Below, piece by piece: positions 25,015 through 33,376 of a stretch of 64,000 nucleotides of DNA. Both the position numbers and the translations under genes were made by a program. This stretch comes from Acidimicrobiales bacterium. GTDB taxonomy: Bacteria; Actinomycetota; Acidimicrobiia; Acidimicrobiales; Aldehydirespiratoraceae. Each line of letters starts with the position of its first letter. Position 1 is the stretch's first letter. Location of the stretch: assembly GCA_040219515.1 (NCBI GenBank), contig JAVJSI010000007.1, positions 62,001 through 126,000 on the forward strand, read 5' to 3'. Under the pieces are notes generated by a model. That model did no database searches. It was given only the letters and a program-made list of their open reading frames with translations, and was not told the DNA's origin.

Positions 25015-25074
25015 TGTCCCCTTGTCACTCGTCCAGTTCTCATTTCCTGTCCCCTTTTCACTACTTGTCCCCTT
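25015..25074 (-). promoter_or_regulatory. Three copies of an AAGGGGACA ribosome-binding-site motif
   Basis: AAGGGGACA occurs at 25066-25074, 25048-25056 and 25015-25023 (minus strand). The last is correctly placed for the lipoprotein ATG at 25010. The middle one precedes another in-frame ATG at 25043 that would add 11 residues. A close variant precedes the cupin at 26329 (AAGGGGGACA) and the second lipoprotein at 49201 (CAGGGGGACA). Confidence 0.65.
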
Positions 25075-25101
25075 TGTTGACTTCTTGGTTGCTTGCTCGA
25101 A

Positions 25102-25623
25102 TCACTTCTTCTTGCCGGAGAACACCGCGCGCAGGTCCTCGAGACCGGCCGGCAACTCGATCGGTGGGTCGGGCAACTGCTCGACGCCGCGTTCGGCGAG
25201 AATCTCCGCCATCACCTCGGGTTCGTCACTCCAGGAGCGAGGGTCACCCATCATCACTTCGTAGAGCTCGACGCCTTCGGGGCCGGCCACGAAAGGTCCG
25301 AACGCCGCGCCGAAGGGCAGCTCGATGTGCGAGCCGGGGCCGCACAAGACCCCGTCGCAGGTGAACTCACCCGACAACACGGTGATCACGTGGGGGCTGT
25401 AGTGGCCGTGGCGACGCACGATCATTCCCGGGTCCCACTTGGCGAACAGACCCAGGTAGAGCGGTTCGACCGAGAAGGCCACCCACCGCTCCCACACGTG
25501 GGACTCGCTGCCGTCGGCGTTGCGCTGGCTGCGCACCGCGATCCACGGCACGTCGTTGTCCCCGCCCGGATGCACGATGGTGTGCTCCTTGCCGGGGATC
25601 CTCGGGACTTCACCGATGTTCAT
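25102..25623 (-). CDS. Cupin-fold protein
   Basis: A 173-residue protein with a single cupin barrel. The first cupin motif appears as R-R-H-G-H-Y-S-P-H-V-I-T-V-L-S-G and the second as C-G-P-G-S-H-I-E-L-P-F-G-A. An N-terminal segment W-I-A-V-R and a W-E-R-W pair precede the barrel, and a Lys-rich tail ends the protein. Its start overlaps the end of the MarR gene by 14 nt, and the importer lipoprotein follows 91 bp further on. It may bind or modify the imported compound, or be a small metal-dependent dioxygenase. Three cupins lie in this island, which suggests a shared chemistry. Confidence 0.75.
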   Translation of the reverse strand: MNIGEVPRIPGKEHTIVHPGGDNDVPWIAVRSQRNADGSESHVWERWVAFSVEPLYLGLFAKWDPGMIVRRHGHYSPHVITVLSGEFTCDGVLCGPGSHIELPFGAAFGPFVAGPEGVELYEVMMGDPRSWSDEPEVMAEILAERGVEQLPDPPIELPAGLEDLRAVFSGKKK

Positions 25624-26152
25624 CTACCTGCTCCCAGTGGTCGGCTTCGAGTGCGTCGAGCAGCATGCTCACGGAATCGTCGATCACGCCGAGTTCGTCG
25701 CCACTGAGGCGGGCGAACACTCGCTCCCGGATTCCGTTGTAGGCGGTGAGCGCCTGATCGGCGAGCGCATGCCCCTCGGCGGTCAGCGTGACGATCACCT
25801 TGCGACGATCGTCGGTCGGCGTCTCTCGGCGGACGAGCCCCTTGCGCTCCACGCGGTCGACAGCGTGGCTGATCGATCCCATCGGCCGTATCACATAGTC
25901 GGCGATCTGGCTGACGGGCAAGGCGTGGGGCGGCGCTTCCTTGCGCAGCGTTGCGAGAATCACGAAATCACGAAAGCTGATGTCGAACTCCCTGACCGCT
26001 TCGACCTGCAGCATCTCGAGGAAGATCACGACCCGCTGAAGGCGGGTGAAGAGACCGGCAGGACTGTCGTGATCGAGCACGTAGCCCGGTACGACCGCGG
26101 CGAGGCGCACGTCATCGGCAAGGCGCACGTTGTCATCACTTGCTGCGCTCAC
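25610..26152 (-). CDS. MarR family transcriptional regulator
   Basis: A 180-residue MarR regulator. The winged helix lies at about residues 55-125, with I-A-D-Y-V-I-R-P-M-G-S-I-S-H-A-V-D-R-V as recognition helix, followed by V-E-R-K-G-L-V-R-R and the wing D-D-R-R-K. The GTG at 26152 is preceded by GAGGGGGG and is preferred to a TTG at 26203, which would lie inside the promoter. It is the first gene of the leftward importer operon and divergent from the rightward catabolic operon. The palindrome and half-sites between the two arms make it the likely controller of both, with the imported compound or an intermediate as ligand. Confidence 0.9.
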   Translation of the reverse strand: MSAASDDNVRLADDVRLAAVVPGYVLDHDSPAGLFTRLQRVVIFLEMLQVEAVREFDISFRDFVILATLRKEAPPHALPVSQIADYVIRPMGSISHAVDRVERKGLVRRETPTDDRRKVIVTLTAEGHALADQALTAYNGIRERVFARLSGDELGVIDDSVSMLLDALEADHWEQVDEHR

Positions 26153-26182
26153 CGGCCCCCCTCGGCTATTAATTTCATGCGA

Positions 26183-26210
26183 GACTATCTTGTCTGAGAG
26201 CAATTGTCCA
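26183..26210 (-). promoter_or_regulatory. Promoter of the MarR-importer operon
   Basis: TGGACA (26205-26210) and TAGTCT (26183-26188) on the minus strand are separated by 16 nt. The -10 overlaps AGAC/GTCT half-sites like those of the 26266 palindrome, which fits autoregulation by MarR. Confidence 0.55.
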
Positions 26211-26265
26211 GTCTCACCGGCACGGACGGTAGCTCCCGATTCACCGTCTTGCGACTACTCCAGAT

Positions 26266-26285
26266 TTAGTCTAGGGTAAGACTAA
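26266..26285. promoter_or_regulatory. MarR-type operator palindrome TTAGTCT-N6-AGACTAA
   Basis: A perfect 7+7-bp inverted repeat with a 6-bp centre. It lies over the -35 region of the rightward promoter and close to the leftward one, so one bound dimer would block the catabolic operon. Additional AGTCT/AGACT half-sites occur at 26181-26186 and 26210-26215. Confidence 0.65.
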
Positions 26286-26292
26286 CTCGCCG

Positions 26293-26298
26293 TAGAAT
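26293..26298 (+). promoter_or_regulatory. -10 box TAGAAT of the rightward catabolic operon
   Basis: TAGAAT lies 30 nt before the cupin ATG. The position 17 nt upstream has only a weak -35 (TCTAGG) and is inside the palindrome. The leader contains AAGGGGGACA as ribosome-binding site. Confidence 0.6.
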
Positions 26299-26328
26299 GA
26301 CCGGCGGACACGATCAAGGGGGACAGTA

Positions 26329-26706
26329 ATGAGTGATGCGATCTTCCACCCACTCGACGCGGCGCCGTGGGAAAACCCCGACGACGCGCCCGAGGAACTA
26401 CGCGAACTCGCCGAGAAGGCCAAGGCCGTCGGCGCCCGCCGGGCCCAGGTGACCACCGGCGCCATCGGACTCCACACCCAACTGTCCGAGATGCCCGCCG
26501 GCTACGAGGTACCGCCGCACCGCCACAGCGCTCACGAACTGATGGTCGTCCTCGAAGGCGGCTGCACCATCGCCAACGGCCCCACCCTCACCGCCGGCGA
26601 CATGGCCGAAGTGCCCGCCGACTCCGAGTACGGCTTCACCGTCGGTCCCGACGGCATGCGCTTCATCGTCGTCCGGCCCGACAAGTCCACCACCAAACTG
26701 TCCTAG
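26329..26706 (+). CDS. Small cupin-domain protein
   Basis: A 125-residue single-cupin protein. The metal-binding motif 1 is P-P-H-R-H-S-A-H-E-L-M-V-V-L-E-G-G (about residues 63-79: two His, one Glu) and motif 2 is G-D-M-A-E-V-P-A-D-S-E-Y-G-F, where the usual His is replaced by Tyr. It is the first gene of the rightward operon, directly under the palindrome-controlled promoter. Cupins this small can be isomerases, dioxygenases or dehydratases. A related cupin lies at 30133 with a similar S-Y-G-F ending, so the pair may catalyse similar steps. The substrate is unknown. Confidence 0.8.
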   Translation: MSDAIFHPLDAAPWENPDDAPEELRELAEKAKAVGARRAQVTTGAIGLHTQLSEMPAGYEVPPHRHSAHELMVVLEGGCTIANGPTLTAGDMAEVPADSEYGFTVGPDGMRFIVVRPDKSTTKLS

Positions 26707-26719
26707 GAGAAACTGAACC

Positions 26720-27907
26720 ATGCGCAACGGCCACAAGGTCTTCGACGCCGATTCCCACGTGATCTACCCGGCGGATCTCTGGGACACGTACCTCGAACCC
26801 GAGTTCAAGCACCGCGTCACCCGCAAGGCTCCGGCCGGGCTCGACACCTACAACCCGGTCGTCGTCGACGGTCGCTGGACCCAGCACGACACCAGCCTCT
26901 ACGGCCAGTTCCAGAAGGTCATCAACTGGACCGCCGAGGACATGGAAGCCAAGTACGGCGACATCGTCCACAAGGGTTTCACCGGCGACCGGGTCGCCGA
27001 CGCGCTCGCCGTCGACGGCATCGACGTCGCCGTGATCTACGGTCCCGAGTACGACCTCTGGGTCGACGGCATCGACCCGCAGCTCCAGGCCGCCATGGTG
27101 CGCGCCTACAACCGTTGGGGCGCCGAGATGCGCGAGACGTCCGGCGGTCGAGTGATCACCAGCTCACCCGTGCCGCTCAACGACATCGCCCGCGCCGTCG
27201 AGGAGATCCAGTTCGCCCACGACGAGCTCGGCATTCGGGCCTTCTGGGCGCGTCCGAACTACATCAACCACCGCAACCTCGGTCATCGCTACTACGACCC
27301 GATCTACGAGCTCCTCCAGGATCTCGATTGCGCCTTCGCAACCCACGAATTCATGGGCCTGCGGGGCAACACCGAAGGGTCGGATCGCTTCTTCACCTTC
27401 ACCGAGTGGCACACCGCCGTACACGCCCACGAGGCGCAGAACGCCATGCTCTCGATGATCACCCAGGGTGTCTACGAACGGTTCCCGAAACTGCGCGTGG
27501 CCTACATGGAGGCCGGCTGCGGCTGGCTCCCGTCCTGGCTGCACCGCATCGACGAGCACCTCGAGCTCGGCGGCGAGAAGGAATGCCCGGACCTCACCAT
27601 GTCCGCGACCGAGTACTTCAAACGCAACTGCTGGATCACGACCGAGTGCGAGGATCCGTTCGTCGCCGACGTGATCCGCTGGCTCGGCGACGATCGCATC
27701 CTGTGGGAGAGCGACTTCCCCCATCCCGACTCCAAGTACCCCGGCACCACCGTGGAGTTCATGGAGCTGCGCCCCGACCTGATCACCATGGAGAGCAAGT
27801 CCAAGATCCTCTGGGACAACGCCGTCGACTTCTACCGGTTCCCGGACGGGTACCTCCCGACCGAGTTCCACGAGGCGACCGACGAACCGATCAACGCTTC
27901 GGCCTGA
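26720..27907 (+). CDS. Amidohydrolase-2 family metal-dependent hydrolase/decarboxylase
   Basis: A 395-residue TIM-barrel protein of the amidohydrolase_2 family (ACMSD-like). The N-terminal metal site appears as D9-A-D11-S-H13. The barrel continues through T-H-E-F-M-G-L-R-G-N (His at the usual strand-5 position), A-Y-M-E-A-G-C-G-W-L-P-S-W and the terminal W-E-S-D-F-P-H-P-D-S. Members hydrolyse cyclic amides or esters or decarboxylate aromatic acids. It lies 13 bp after the cupin. A second member at 32222 in the same operon ends with the same W-D-N-A-L/V-x-x-Y element. The specific reaction is unknown. Confidence 0.88.
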   Translation: MRNGHKVFDADSHVIYPADLWDTYLEPEFKHRVTRKAPAGLDTYNPVVVDGRWTQHDTSLYGQFQKVINWTAEDMEAKYGDIVHKGFTGDRVADALAVDGIDVAVIYGPEYDLWVDGIDPQLQAAMVRAYNRWGAEMRETSGGRVITSSPVPLNDIARAVEEIQFAHDELGIRAFWARPNYINHRNLGHRYYDPIYELLQDLDCAFATHEFMGLRGNTEGSDRFFTFTEWHTAVHAHEAQNAMLSMITQGVYERFPKLRVAYMEAGCGWLPSWLHRIDEHLELGGEKECPDLTMSATEYFKRNCWITTECEDPFVADVIRWLGDDRILWESDFPHPDSKYPGTTVEFMELRPDLITMESKSKILWDNAVDFYRFPDGYLPTEFHEATDEPINASA

Positions 27908-27908
27908 G

Positions 27909-29288
27909 ATGGCGACGTTTCGTCGACCTCACCAAGCCGTCGACTTCGATGAACTCCAGCGGCGGTTCCCACCGCCACCGGAGTACTTCGAGTCGGCCTG
28001 GCTCGACGATCCAGAGCGGATCGAGGCCAAGCAGCTCGCCCGAGTGAAAGCGCGGGCGCATGCGGCCCAGCAGGTGCCGTTCTTCGAACGACGCTGGAGT
28101 GAAGCCGGGTTCGATGCCCGCGATCTCAACTCGCTCGACGACCTCCATCACATTCCGGCCTACACGGTCGACGACATCCGGGCTTCGATCGAGGCCCATC
28201 CACCCTACGGCGATTACCAGGGCGCCTCGGTCGCCGGCGCCATGCAGGAGCCGATCCGGCTCTTCGCCTCCGGCGGCACCACCGGGGCCTCACGGCCCAC
28301 GCTCTACACCGCATGGGACCGCGAGGTCGGCGCGCTGCTCACCGCCCGGGCGCTCTACCTCCAGGGCATCCGTCCGGGCGATGTCGTCGTGAACGCGTGG
28401 GCCTACTCGACCCACAACGGCGCCCACATCATGGATGAGGCCCTCTACAAGTGGCTCAACTGTGTCGTGATCACGACCGGCACCGGCAACGTCACCGCCA
28501 GCAAGAAGCAGGTCGAGTTGGCCCTGGCCTACGGCGCCACCGCCATTCTCACCACCGGTGACTATCTGCTCCATCTGGCCGACGTGGCCGAGGAGATGGG
28601 CCTCGACGTGCGCGAAGACCTCAACCTCAAGGCGTTGCCCAACATCGGTGATCCGGCGAAGCTCGAGGCTCGCTTCGGTGTGCCCGTGCTCGACAGTTAT
28701 GGCTTCCACGAAGTCCAGTGGGTCGCCGTCGAATGCCCCGAGCGCGACGGCCTCCACATCTTCGAAGACGCCTTTGCCGTCCAGATCGTCGACGTCGACA
28801 CCGGCGAGCCCCTTCCCGATGGAGAGCAGGGTTCGATCTGCATCACCGAGCTCTACAAGACCGGAAGCCCGCAATTCCGCTACAACATCATGGACCTGTC
28901 CACGTTGCGGCCCCGCGAGCAGTGTGCGTGTGGCAGTTGGCTCCGCAAGATGGAGCCCTTCGCCGGTCGCGGCGACAACATGGTGAAGCTCCGTGGCGTG
29001 AACCTGTGGCCCGAGGCCCTGGGCGAGATCGCCATGCGCGTGCCCGACGTCAGCGACGACTACTTCGTGCGGGCCCATCGCGAGGGCAACCGCGACGAGA
29101 TCACGATCTCGGTCGTGAGCACCTCCTCGCCGGGCGATTTCGACAGTGTGCGCGAGCAGGTCGCCAAGGCCCTGGCCGACACCACCGGCGTGAAGATCGG
29201 TGTCGAGGTCGTGGCGCCGGGTTCGCTCGATGCCAAGACCGGGTTCGGCACCGCGGCAAAGCTGATCCGCTTCGAGGACGAACGGTGA
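27909..29288 (+). CDS. PaaK-like acyl-CoA ligase (phenylacetate-CoA ligase family)
   Basis: A 459-residue AMP-forming ligase of the phenylacetate-CoA ligase type. The P-loop is F-A-S-G-G-T-T-G-A-S-R-P (about residues 117-128), followed by the D-S-Y-G-F-H-E adenine/acid-binding motif and F-A-G-R-G-D-N-M-V-K-L-R-G-V-N, which carries the Asp and Arg/Lys of the hinge. The C-terminal domain is short, as in PaaK. It would activate a carboxylic acid, probably aromatic or cyclic, to its CoA thioester in the cytoplasm. It starts 1 bp after the amidohydrolase stop and its own stop overlaps the TauD start (GTGA). Confidence 0.88.
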   Translation: MATFRRPHQAVDFDELQRRFPPPPEYFESAWLDDPERIEAKQLARVKARAHAAQQVPFFERRWSEAGFDARDLNSLDDLHHIPAYTVDDIRASIEAHPPYGDYQGASVAGAMQEPIRLFASGGTTGASRPTLYTAWDREVGALLTARALYLQGIRPGDVVVNAWAYSTHNGAHIMDEALYKWLNCVVITTGTGNVTASKKQVELALAYGATAILTTGDYLLHLADVAEEMGLDVREDLNLKALPNIGDPAKLEARFGVPVLDSYGFHEVQWVAVECPERDGLHIFEDAFAVQIVDVDTGEPLPDGEQGSICITELYKTGSPQFRYNIMDLSTLRPREQCACGSWLRKMEPFAGRGDNMVKLRGVNLWPEALGEIAMRVPDVSDDYFVRAHREGNRDEITISVVSTSSPGDFDSVREQVAKALADTTGVKIGVEVVAPGSLDAKTGFGTAAKLIRFEDER

Positions 29289-30124
29289 ACAACCCGCCCG
29301 GCGGGCTCACAATCGAACCCCTCACCGGCAACACCGGCGCGCTCGTCCATGGCGTCGACCTCCGGGACGTCGCCGACGAGGTCCATGCCGCGCTGCACCA
29401 GGCGCTGCTGGATCACCTGGTGCTGTTCTTCCCCGGCCAGTCGTTGACGATGACCGAACAGCTGGCCTTCGGTCGACTCCTCGGCGAGGTCGAGGTGCCG
29501 CCGTTCGGGCCGGGCCATCCCGACCTGCCCGAGATGACGGTGCTCGATCAGCACGCCCCGAAGGGCAACGGCACCGACGCATGGCACAGCGACAACACGT
29601 TTCGTGCCGAACCACCCAAGTTCACCATGCTCCAAGCCGAGCAGCTTCCGCCGACCGGTGGTGACACGTGCTGGTCGAACATGTACGAGGCCTTCGACAC
29701 CCTGAGCGGACCACTGCAACGCCTGCTCGACGGGCTGACCGCGACGCATGATCTCACCAAGATCCTCGAGCTCACCATCGCCAACGGCCACAGCGGGGGC
29801 GCCGACCTCGCGGCGATGCGCGCCGCGTTTCCGCCGATGTCGCATCCGGTCGTGCGGACACATCCCGAGACCGGACGCAAGGCGCTCTTCGTCAACGGCA
29901 ACTTCACGACGAAGATCGACCAGCTCGGCGACGCCGAGAGCCGGCGGGTCCTCGACCATCTCTACGACCACATCCAGACCCCCGACTTCCAGTGCCGTTT
30001 CCACTGGACCCCCGGCGCCCTGGCGCTGTGGGACAACCGATGCCTCCAGCACTACGCCGTCCCCGACTACGAGGACCGGCGCGTCATGCACCGACTGATC
30101 ATTCGCGGCGAACAACCCGCCTGA
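29285..30124 (+). CDS. TauD/TfdA family Fe(II)/2-oxoglutarate dioxygenase (copy 1)
   Basis: A 279-residue 2-oxoglutarate-dependent dioxygenase. Iron ligands are W-H-S-D-N-T-F (H-x-D, about residues 100-102) and the late His of V-M-H-R-L-I-I-R-G; the Arg there binds 2-oxoglutarate. V-T-x-T-H-P-E-T-G-R-K-A-L-F-V-N and L-W-D-N-R-C-L-Q-H-Y are standard TauD/TfdA signatures. Members hydroxylate next to sulfonates, aryl ethers, N-methyls or betaines and so release a leaving group. A second copy of the family lies at 34062 in the same operon. The GTG start overlaps the ligase stop. Confidence 0.9.
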   Translation: MNNPPGGLTIEPLTGNTGALVHGVDLRDVADEVHAALHQALLDHLVLFFPGQSLTMTEQLAFGRLLGEVEVPPFGPGHPDLPEMTVLDQHAPKGNGTDAWHSDNTFRAEPPKFTMLQAEQLPPTGGDTCWSNMYEAFDTLSGPLQRLLDGLTATHDLTKILELTIANGHSGGADLAAMRAAFPPMSHPVVRTHPETGRKALFVNGNFTTKIDQLGDAESRRVLDHLYDHIQTPDFQCRFHWTPGALALWDNRCLQHYAVPDYEDRRVMHRLIIRGEQPA

Positions 30125-30132
30125 GGAGAACC

Positions 30133-30498
30133 ATGCATCACATCCGCTACAACGACATCGGGTGGCACGTACCCACGTCCACCCGCGACGAGCTCGACCT
30201 CGCCGACGAACCTCCGGTCGATGAACCAGGACGCAAGTTCCTGGTCGACGGCGAGGCCGGCTTCTACATGCAGGCCGTGCGCATTCCGCCGAACTTCGAC
30301 GCGCCGGCGCACCACCACGATCGAGCGGAGCTGTTCATGGTGGTCGAGGGTGCGTGCACGTTCAACGGTGAACCGATGGTTCCGTTCGACGTGACCGTGG
30401 TCGAGCCCGGCGAGAGCTACGGCTTCATCGCCGGGTCCGAAGGCGTGACGTTCCTCGTCACTCGCCACGACATCGCCACGTTCGTCGAGGAGTCGTGA
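30133..30498 (+). CDS. Small cupin-domain protein
   Basis: A 121-residue cupin. Motif 1 is A-P-A-H-H-H-D-R-A-E-L-F-M-V-V-E-G (three His plus Glu, intact) and motif 2 is V-T-V-V-E-P-G-E-S-Y-G-F. GAGGAG lies 5 nt before the ATG. The protein resembles the cupin at 26329 in its length and in the S/E-Y-G-F-x-A/T-G ending, but has a complete first metal motif. It follows the TauD gene by 8 bp and its stop overlaps the next start. It may carry out an isomerisation or ring-cleavage step of the pathway. Function not recognised beyond the fold. Confidence 0.8.
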   Translation: MHHIRYNDIGWHVPTSTRDELDLADEPPVDEPGRKFLVDGEAGFYMQAVRIPPNFDAPAHHHDRAELFMVVEGACTFNGEPMVPFDVTVVEPGESYGFIAGSEGVTFLVTRHDIATFVEES

Positions 30499-32225
30499 GC
30501 GACCTCGTCGTTCGCGGTGGCACCGTCGTCGACGGCACGGGCCTGCCCCGCCGTCGAGCCGACGTCGTCGTCCGCGAAGGAAGGGTCGTGTCGGTCGGCC
30601 GGGCCGACAAAGCCACCGTGAACGCGGCCGACGAGGTGATCGACGCCGACGGACTGATCGTGGCCCCCGGCATCGTCGACGCCCACACGCACTACGACCC
30701 CCAGGTCACCTTCGAACCCCTCGCCTCGATGTCGAGTTATCACGGCGTCACCACCGTGCTGGCCGGCAACTGCGGCTTCTCGGTCGCTCCCACCCGGGCC
30801 GACGACCGCGACTTCGTCCGGCGGCTGTTCGCCAAGGTCGAACAGATGGAACCGACGGCCATGGACGCGGTGTCGTTCGATTTCGAGTCGTTCGGTGAGT
30901 ACCTGGGCGCCCGCCAGGGCACCCTCGGGATCAACCTGGCCTGCTACATCGGCCACTCGAACGTGCGGCGTTGGGTCATGGGCGAGGCCGGCTCCGAACG
31001 GTCCGCCACCCCGGCTGAGGTCACCGAGATGGCCGAGATCGTGGGCGACGCCATGCGAGCCGGTGCCGCCGGCCTGTCGTCGTCGCACGCGCCCACCCAC
31101 CTCGACGGCGACAACCGGCCGGTGCCGAGCCGGTTCTCCGATCGCGACGAGCTCGCTGCTCTCGCCGAGGCGGCCGGTTCCACCGGCAGCGGCTCGATCA
31201 CCTACCTCCCCGAGAGCGCCGTGGGCGGCATCGACGAGCGCGACGAGGACTACTGCATCGAACTCGGTCGTCGATCCGGGCTCCCGATCATCATCCAGGG
31301 CCTCGGCGGACGGAACAAGACCGACGCCCCCACCGCCACATGGGACCGAGCGCAGGACTTCCTCGACCGGGCAACGAACAACGGCACGCCGGTCTACAGC
31401 ATCCTGATCGCTCGCCCGCCGGAACGTCCCGTGACGATCGGGCCGGAGAACCACCACTATCTCGCCGTTCCCTCGTGGGTCGAGATGCTCGCCCTCGATC
31501 ACGATGCCCGCGCCGAGCGGCTCGCCGATCCCGACGCCCGTGCGGTGCTGCGCGACGCGGTCGAGAACTACAACCGCGACCCGGCTCTCGGCACCACCAC
31601 TCCCCCGCCGCTGTGGCACACCGTCCACGTCCAGCACGTGGCCGACGTTGCGAACCAATCGCTGGTCGGTCGCACCGTGGCCGACATCGCGACCGAACGA
31701 GGCGAGGCGCCGGCCGACGTCGTGCTCGACCTGGCGCTCGCCGAGGACTTCGCCACCGAGTTCCGCTGGAACTGGGAGACACCGGAGTGGACCGACGCGG
31801 TGCGCATCGCGCAGCAGGACCCGCGCATGATCATCGGCACGTCCGACGGCGGCGCCCACCTGGCCCGCGACGACGGTGCCGACTGGAGCTCGTGGTTCCT
31901 GCGCAACTGGGTGCTCGACCGCGAGGTGTGGTCGCTCGAGGAGGGCATCCGCCAGATCACCCACGTGCCGGCCGCCATCCTCGGCATCGGCGATCGCGGC
32001 ACGCTCGAACCGGGGCGATGGGCCGACATGTTCCTGTTCGACCCCGACCGCATCGACGCCGGCCGCAAGGAGTTCGTCCGCGACCTCCCCGGCGGCGCCG
32101 GCCGATTCAAGGCGTGGCCCGTCGGGGTCCACGCCACCATCGTCAACGGCGTCCCCGTGATCGTCGACGACACCCCGACCGGGAAACTCCCCGGACGCAT
32201 CGCATCACCCGGAGGCCCACGATGA
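30495..32225 (+). CDS. N-acyl-D-amino-acid deacylase / D-aminoacylase-like amidohydrolase
   Basis: A 576-residue amidohydrolase-superfamily member of the D-aminoacylase/dihydroorotase-like type. It has the small beta-sandwich N-terminus with V-V-D-G-T-G, the metal motif V-D-A-H64-T-H66-Y-D, the bridging Cys of L-A-G-N-C-G-F-S-V-A-P, a strand-5 His in C-Y-I-G-H-S-N-V and a strand-8 Asp at I-I-G-T-S-D-G-G-A-H. The C-terminal W-A-D-M-F-L-F-D-P closes the sandwich. Family members cleave N-acyl-D-amino acids and similar amides. It is probably the enzyme that opens an amide bond in the imported compound. Stop and start codons overlap with both neighbours. Confidence 0.88.
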   Translation: MSDLVVRGGTVVDGTGLPRRRADVVVREGRVVSVGRADKATVNAADEVIDADGLIVAPGIVDAHTHYDPQVTFEPLASMSSYHGVTTVLAGNCGFSVAPTRADDRDFVRRLFAKVEQMEPTAMDAVSFDFESFGEYLGARQGTLGINLACYIGHSNVRRWVMGEAGSERSATPAEVTEMAEIVGDAMRAGAAGLSSSHAPTHLDGDNRPVPSRFSDRDELAALAEAAGSTGSGSITYLPESAVGGIDERDEDYCIELGRRSGLPIIIQGLGGRNKTDAPTATWDRAQDFLDRATNNGTPVYSILIARPPERPVTIGPENHHYLAVPSWVEMLALDHDARAERLADPDARAVLRDAVENYNRDPALGTTTPPPLWHTVHVQHVADVANQSLVGRTVADIATERGEAPADVVLDLALAEDFATEFRWNWETPEWTDAVRIAQQDPRMIIGTSDGGAHLARDDGADWSSWFLRNWVLDREVWSLEEGIRQITHVPAAILGIGDRGTLEPGRWADMFLFDPDRIDAGRKEFVRDLPGGAGRFKAWPVGVHATIVNGVPVIVDDTPTGKLPGRIASPGGPR

Positions 32226-33376
32226 CCGACATGAAGATGTTCGACGGCGACGGCCATGTGGTCGAGCCGGCCGAGACGTTCGCCGACCTGCCCGAGCGGT
32301 TCCGGCACTACGTGCCCCGGGTCGAGGCCACCGAAGGCGGCTTCCACTATGTGAGCGGCGAGCGGACGGGGTTCACGATCCGGGCCCATCCCGACACCGT
32401 CGGATCCCCGGGCACGACCACCGGGTCGGAGCGGCCGCTCGACGAGCCCGTCGTGGCCCAGGGCGGCGCCGACCCGGCCGGGCGGCTGATCGACATGGAC
32501 ATCGAGTCACTGTCGATCGCTGCGCTCTACCCGACCTACGGGCTCATGATCCAGGGCGTGACCGACGACGAGGCCGCCGTTGCCCTGTCACGCTGCATCA
32601 ACGACTGGCTCGCCGACTACTGCCGGCACGCACCCGACCGCCTGCTCGCAGTGGCCACTCTCCCGATGACCAGCGCCGCCAGCGCGATCGCCGAGGCCGA
32701 ACGTTGCCTCGACATGGGCTTCGTCGGCGCGTGGCGCCGACCCGAACGCTTCCCCGGGGTCACTGCCCTGCAGGACCCCGAGATGGACGGGCTCTATTCG
32801 CTGCTGGCTGAAGCCAACCGGCCCCTGGCCATCCACCCGGGCCTCAACGGTGTGGTGCCGTACGAGTACTTCGGCGAGCGCTTCGACGAGGACTACTCGA
32901 CGATGCACGCCGCCCATTTCCCGCTCGAACAGATGATGAACCTCACGAGCCTCGTGGGATTCGGGATCCTCGATCACCATCCCACACTGCGGGTCGCGCT
33001 GCTCGAGACCGGGGCCACCTGGCTGCCGTTCTACGCCCACCGGCTCGACGAGCACCTCGAGATCTTCGGCTTCCCGGCCGGAAGGTCGCGGAAGTGGTCG
33101 GCAAAGCCCTCCGAGCAGATCCGACGCCAGATCTACGTCTCGGTCGAAGAGCCCGAACCGGGTCTCGCCGACATGCTGGAGACCTACACCACCAACGTGA
33201 CCTTCGCGTCCGACTATCCGCACGGCGACGGGATCTTCCCCGGCGCCACCGAGGAACTGGCGAAGACCGACCAGATCGGTCTCGAACACCGTCGCCGCAT
33301 CTTCTGGGACAACGCACTGGAGCTCTACGGCATGGACGAGAGCTCGACCAACACCGCAAGCAGGGGGAAGTCATGA
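32222..33376 (+). CDS. Amidohydrolase-2 family hydrolase/decarboxylase (second member)
   Basis: A 384-residue TIM-barrel amidohydrolase_2 protein. The N-terminal metal motif is D8-G-D10-G-H12, comparable to D-A-D-S-H of the 26.7 kb member. P-L-A-I-H-P-G supplies the strand His, A-L-L-E-T-G-A-T-W-L-P-F-Y and A-S-D-Y-P-H-G-D follow, and W-D-N-A-L-E-L-Y closes it. The ATG overlaps the deacylase stop (ATGA), so the preceding in-frame codons from 31340 are not coding. Proteins with this ending are often annotated as aromatic-acid decarboxylases or lactone hydrolases. The reaction here is unknown. Confidence 0.88.
   Translation: MTDMKMFDGDGHVVEPAETFADLPERFRHYVPRVEATEGGFHYVSGERTGFTIRAHPDTVGSPGTTTGSERPLDEPVVAQGGADPAGRLIDMDIESLSIAALYPTYGLMIQGVTDDEAAVALSRCINDWLADYCRHAPDRLLAVATLPMTSAASAIAEAERCLDMGFVGAWRRPERFPGVTALQDPEMDGLYSLLAEANRPLAIHPGLNGVVPYEYFGERFDEDYSTMHAAHFPLEQMMNLTSLVGFGILDHHPTLRVALLETGATWLPFYAHRLDEHLEIFGFPAGRSRKWSAKPSEQIRRQIYVSVEEPEPGLADMLETYTTNVTFASDYPHGDGIFPGATEELAKTDQIGLEHRRRIFWDNALELYGMDESSTNTASRGKS

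Noticed and set aside
22806-25364. An 852-codon plus-strand frame across the lipoprotein and ATPase genes
   Set aside because: It is antisense to two clear ABC-transporter genes and contains Val-Gly repeats that are just the complement of the Asp/Thr linker repeats.
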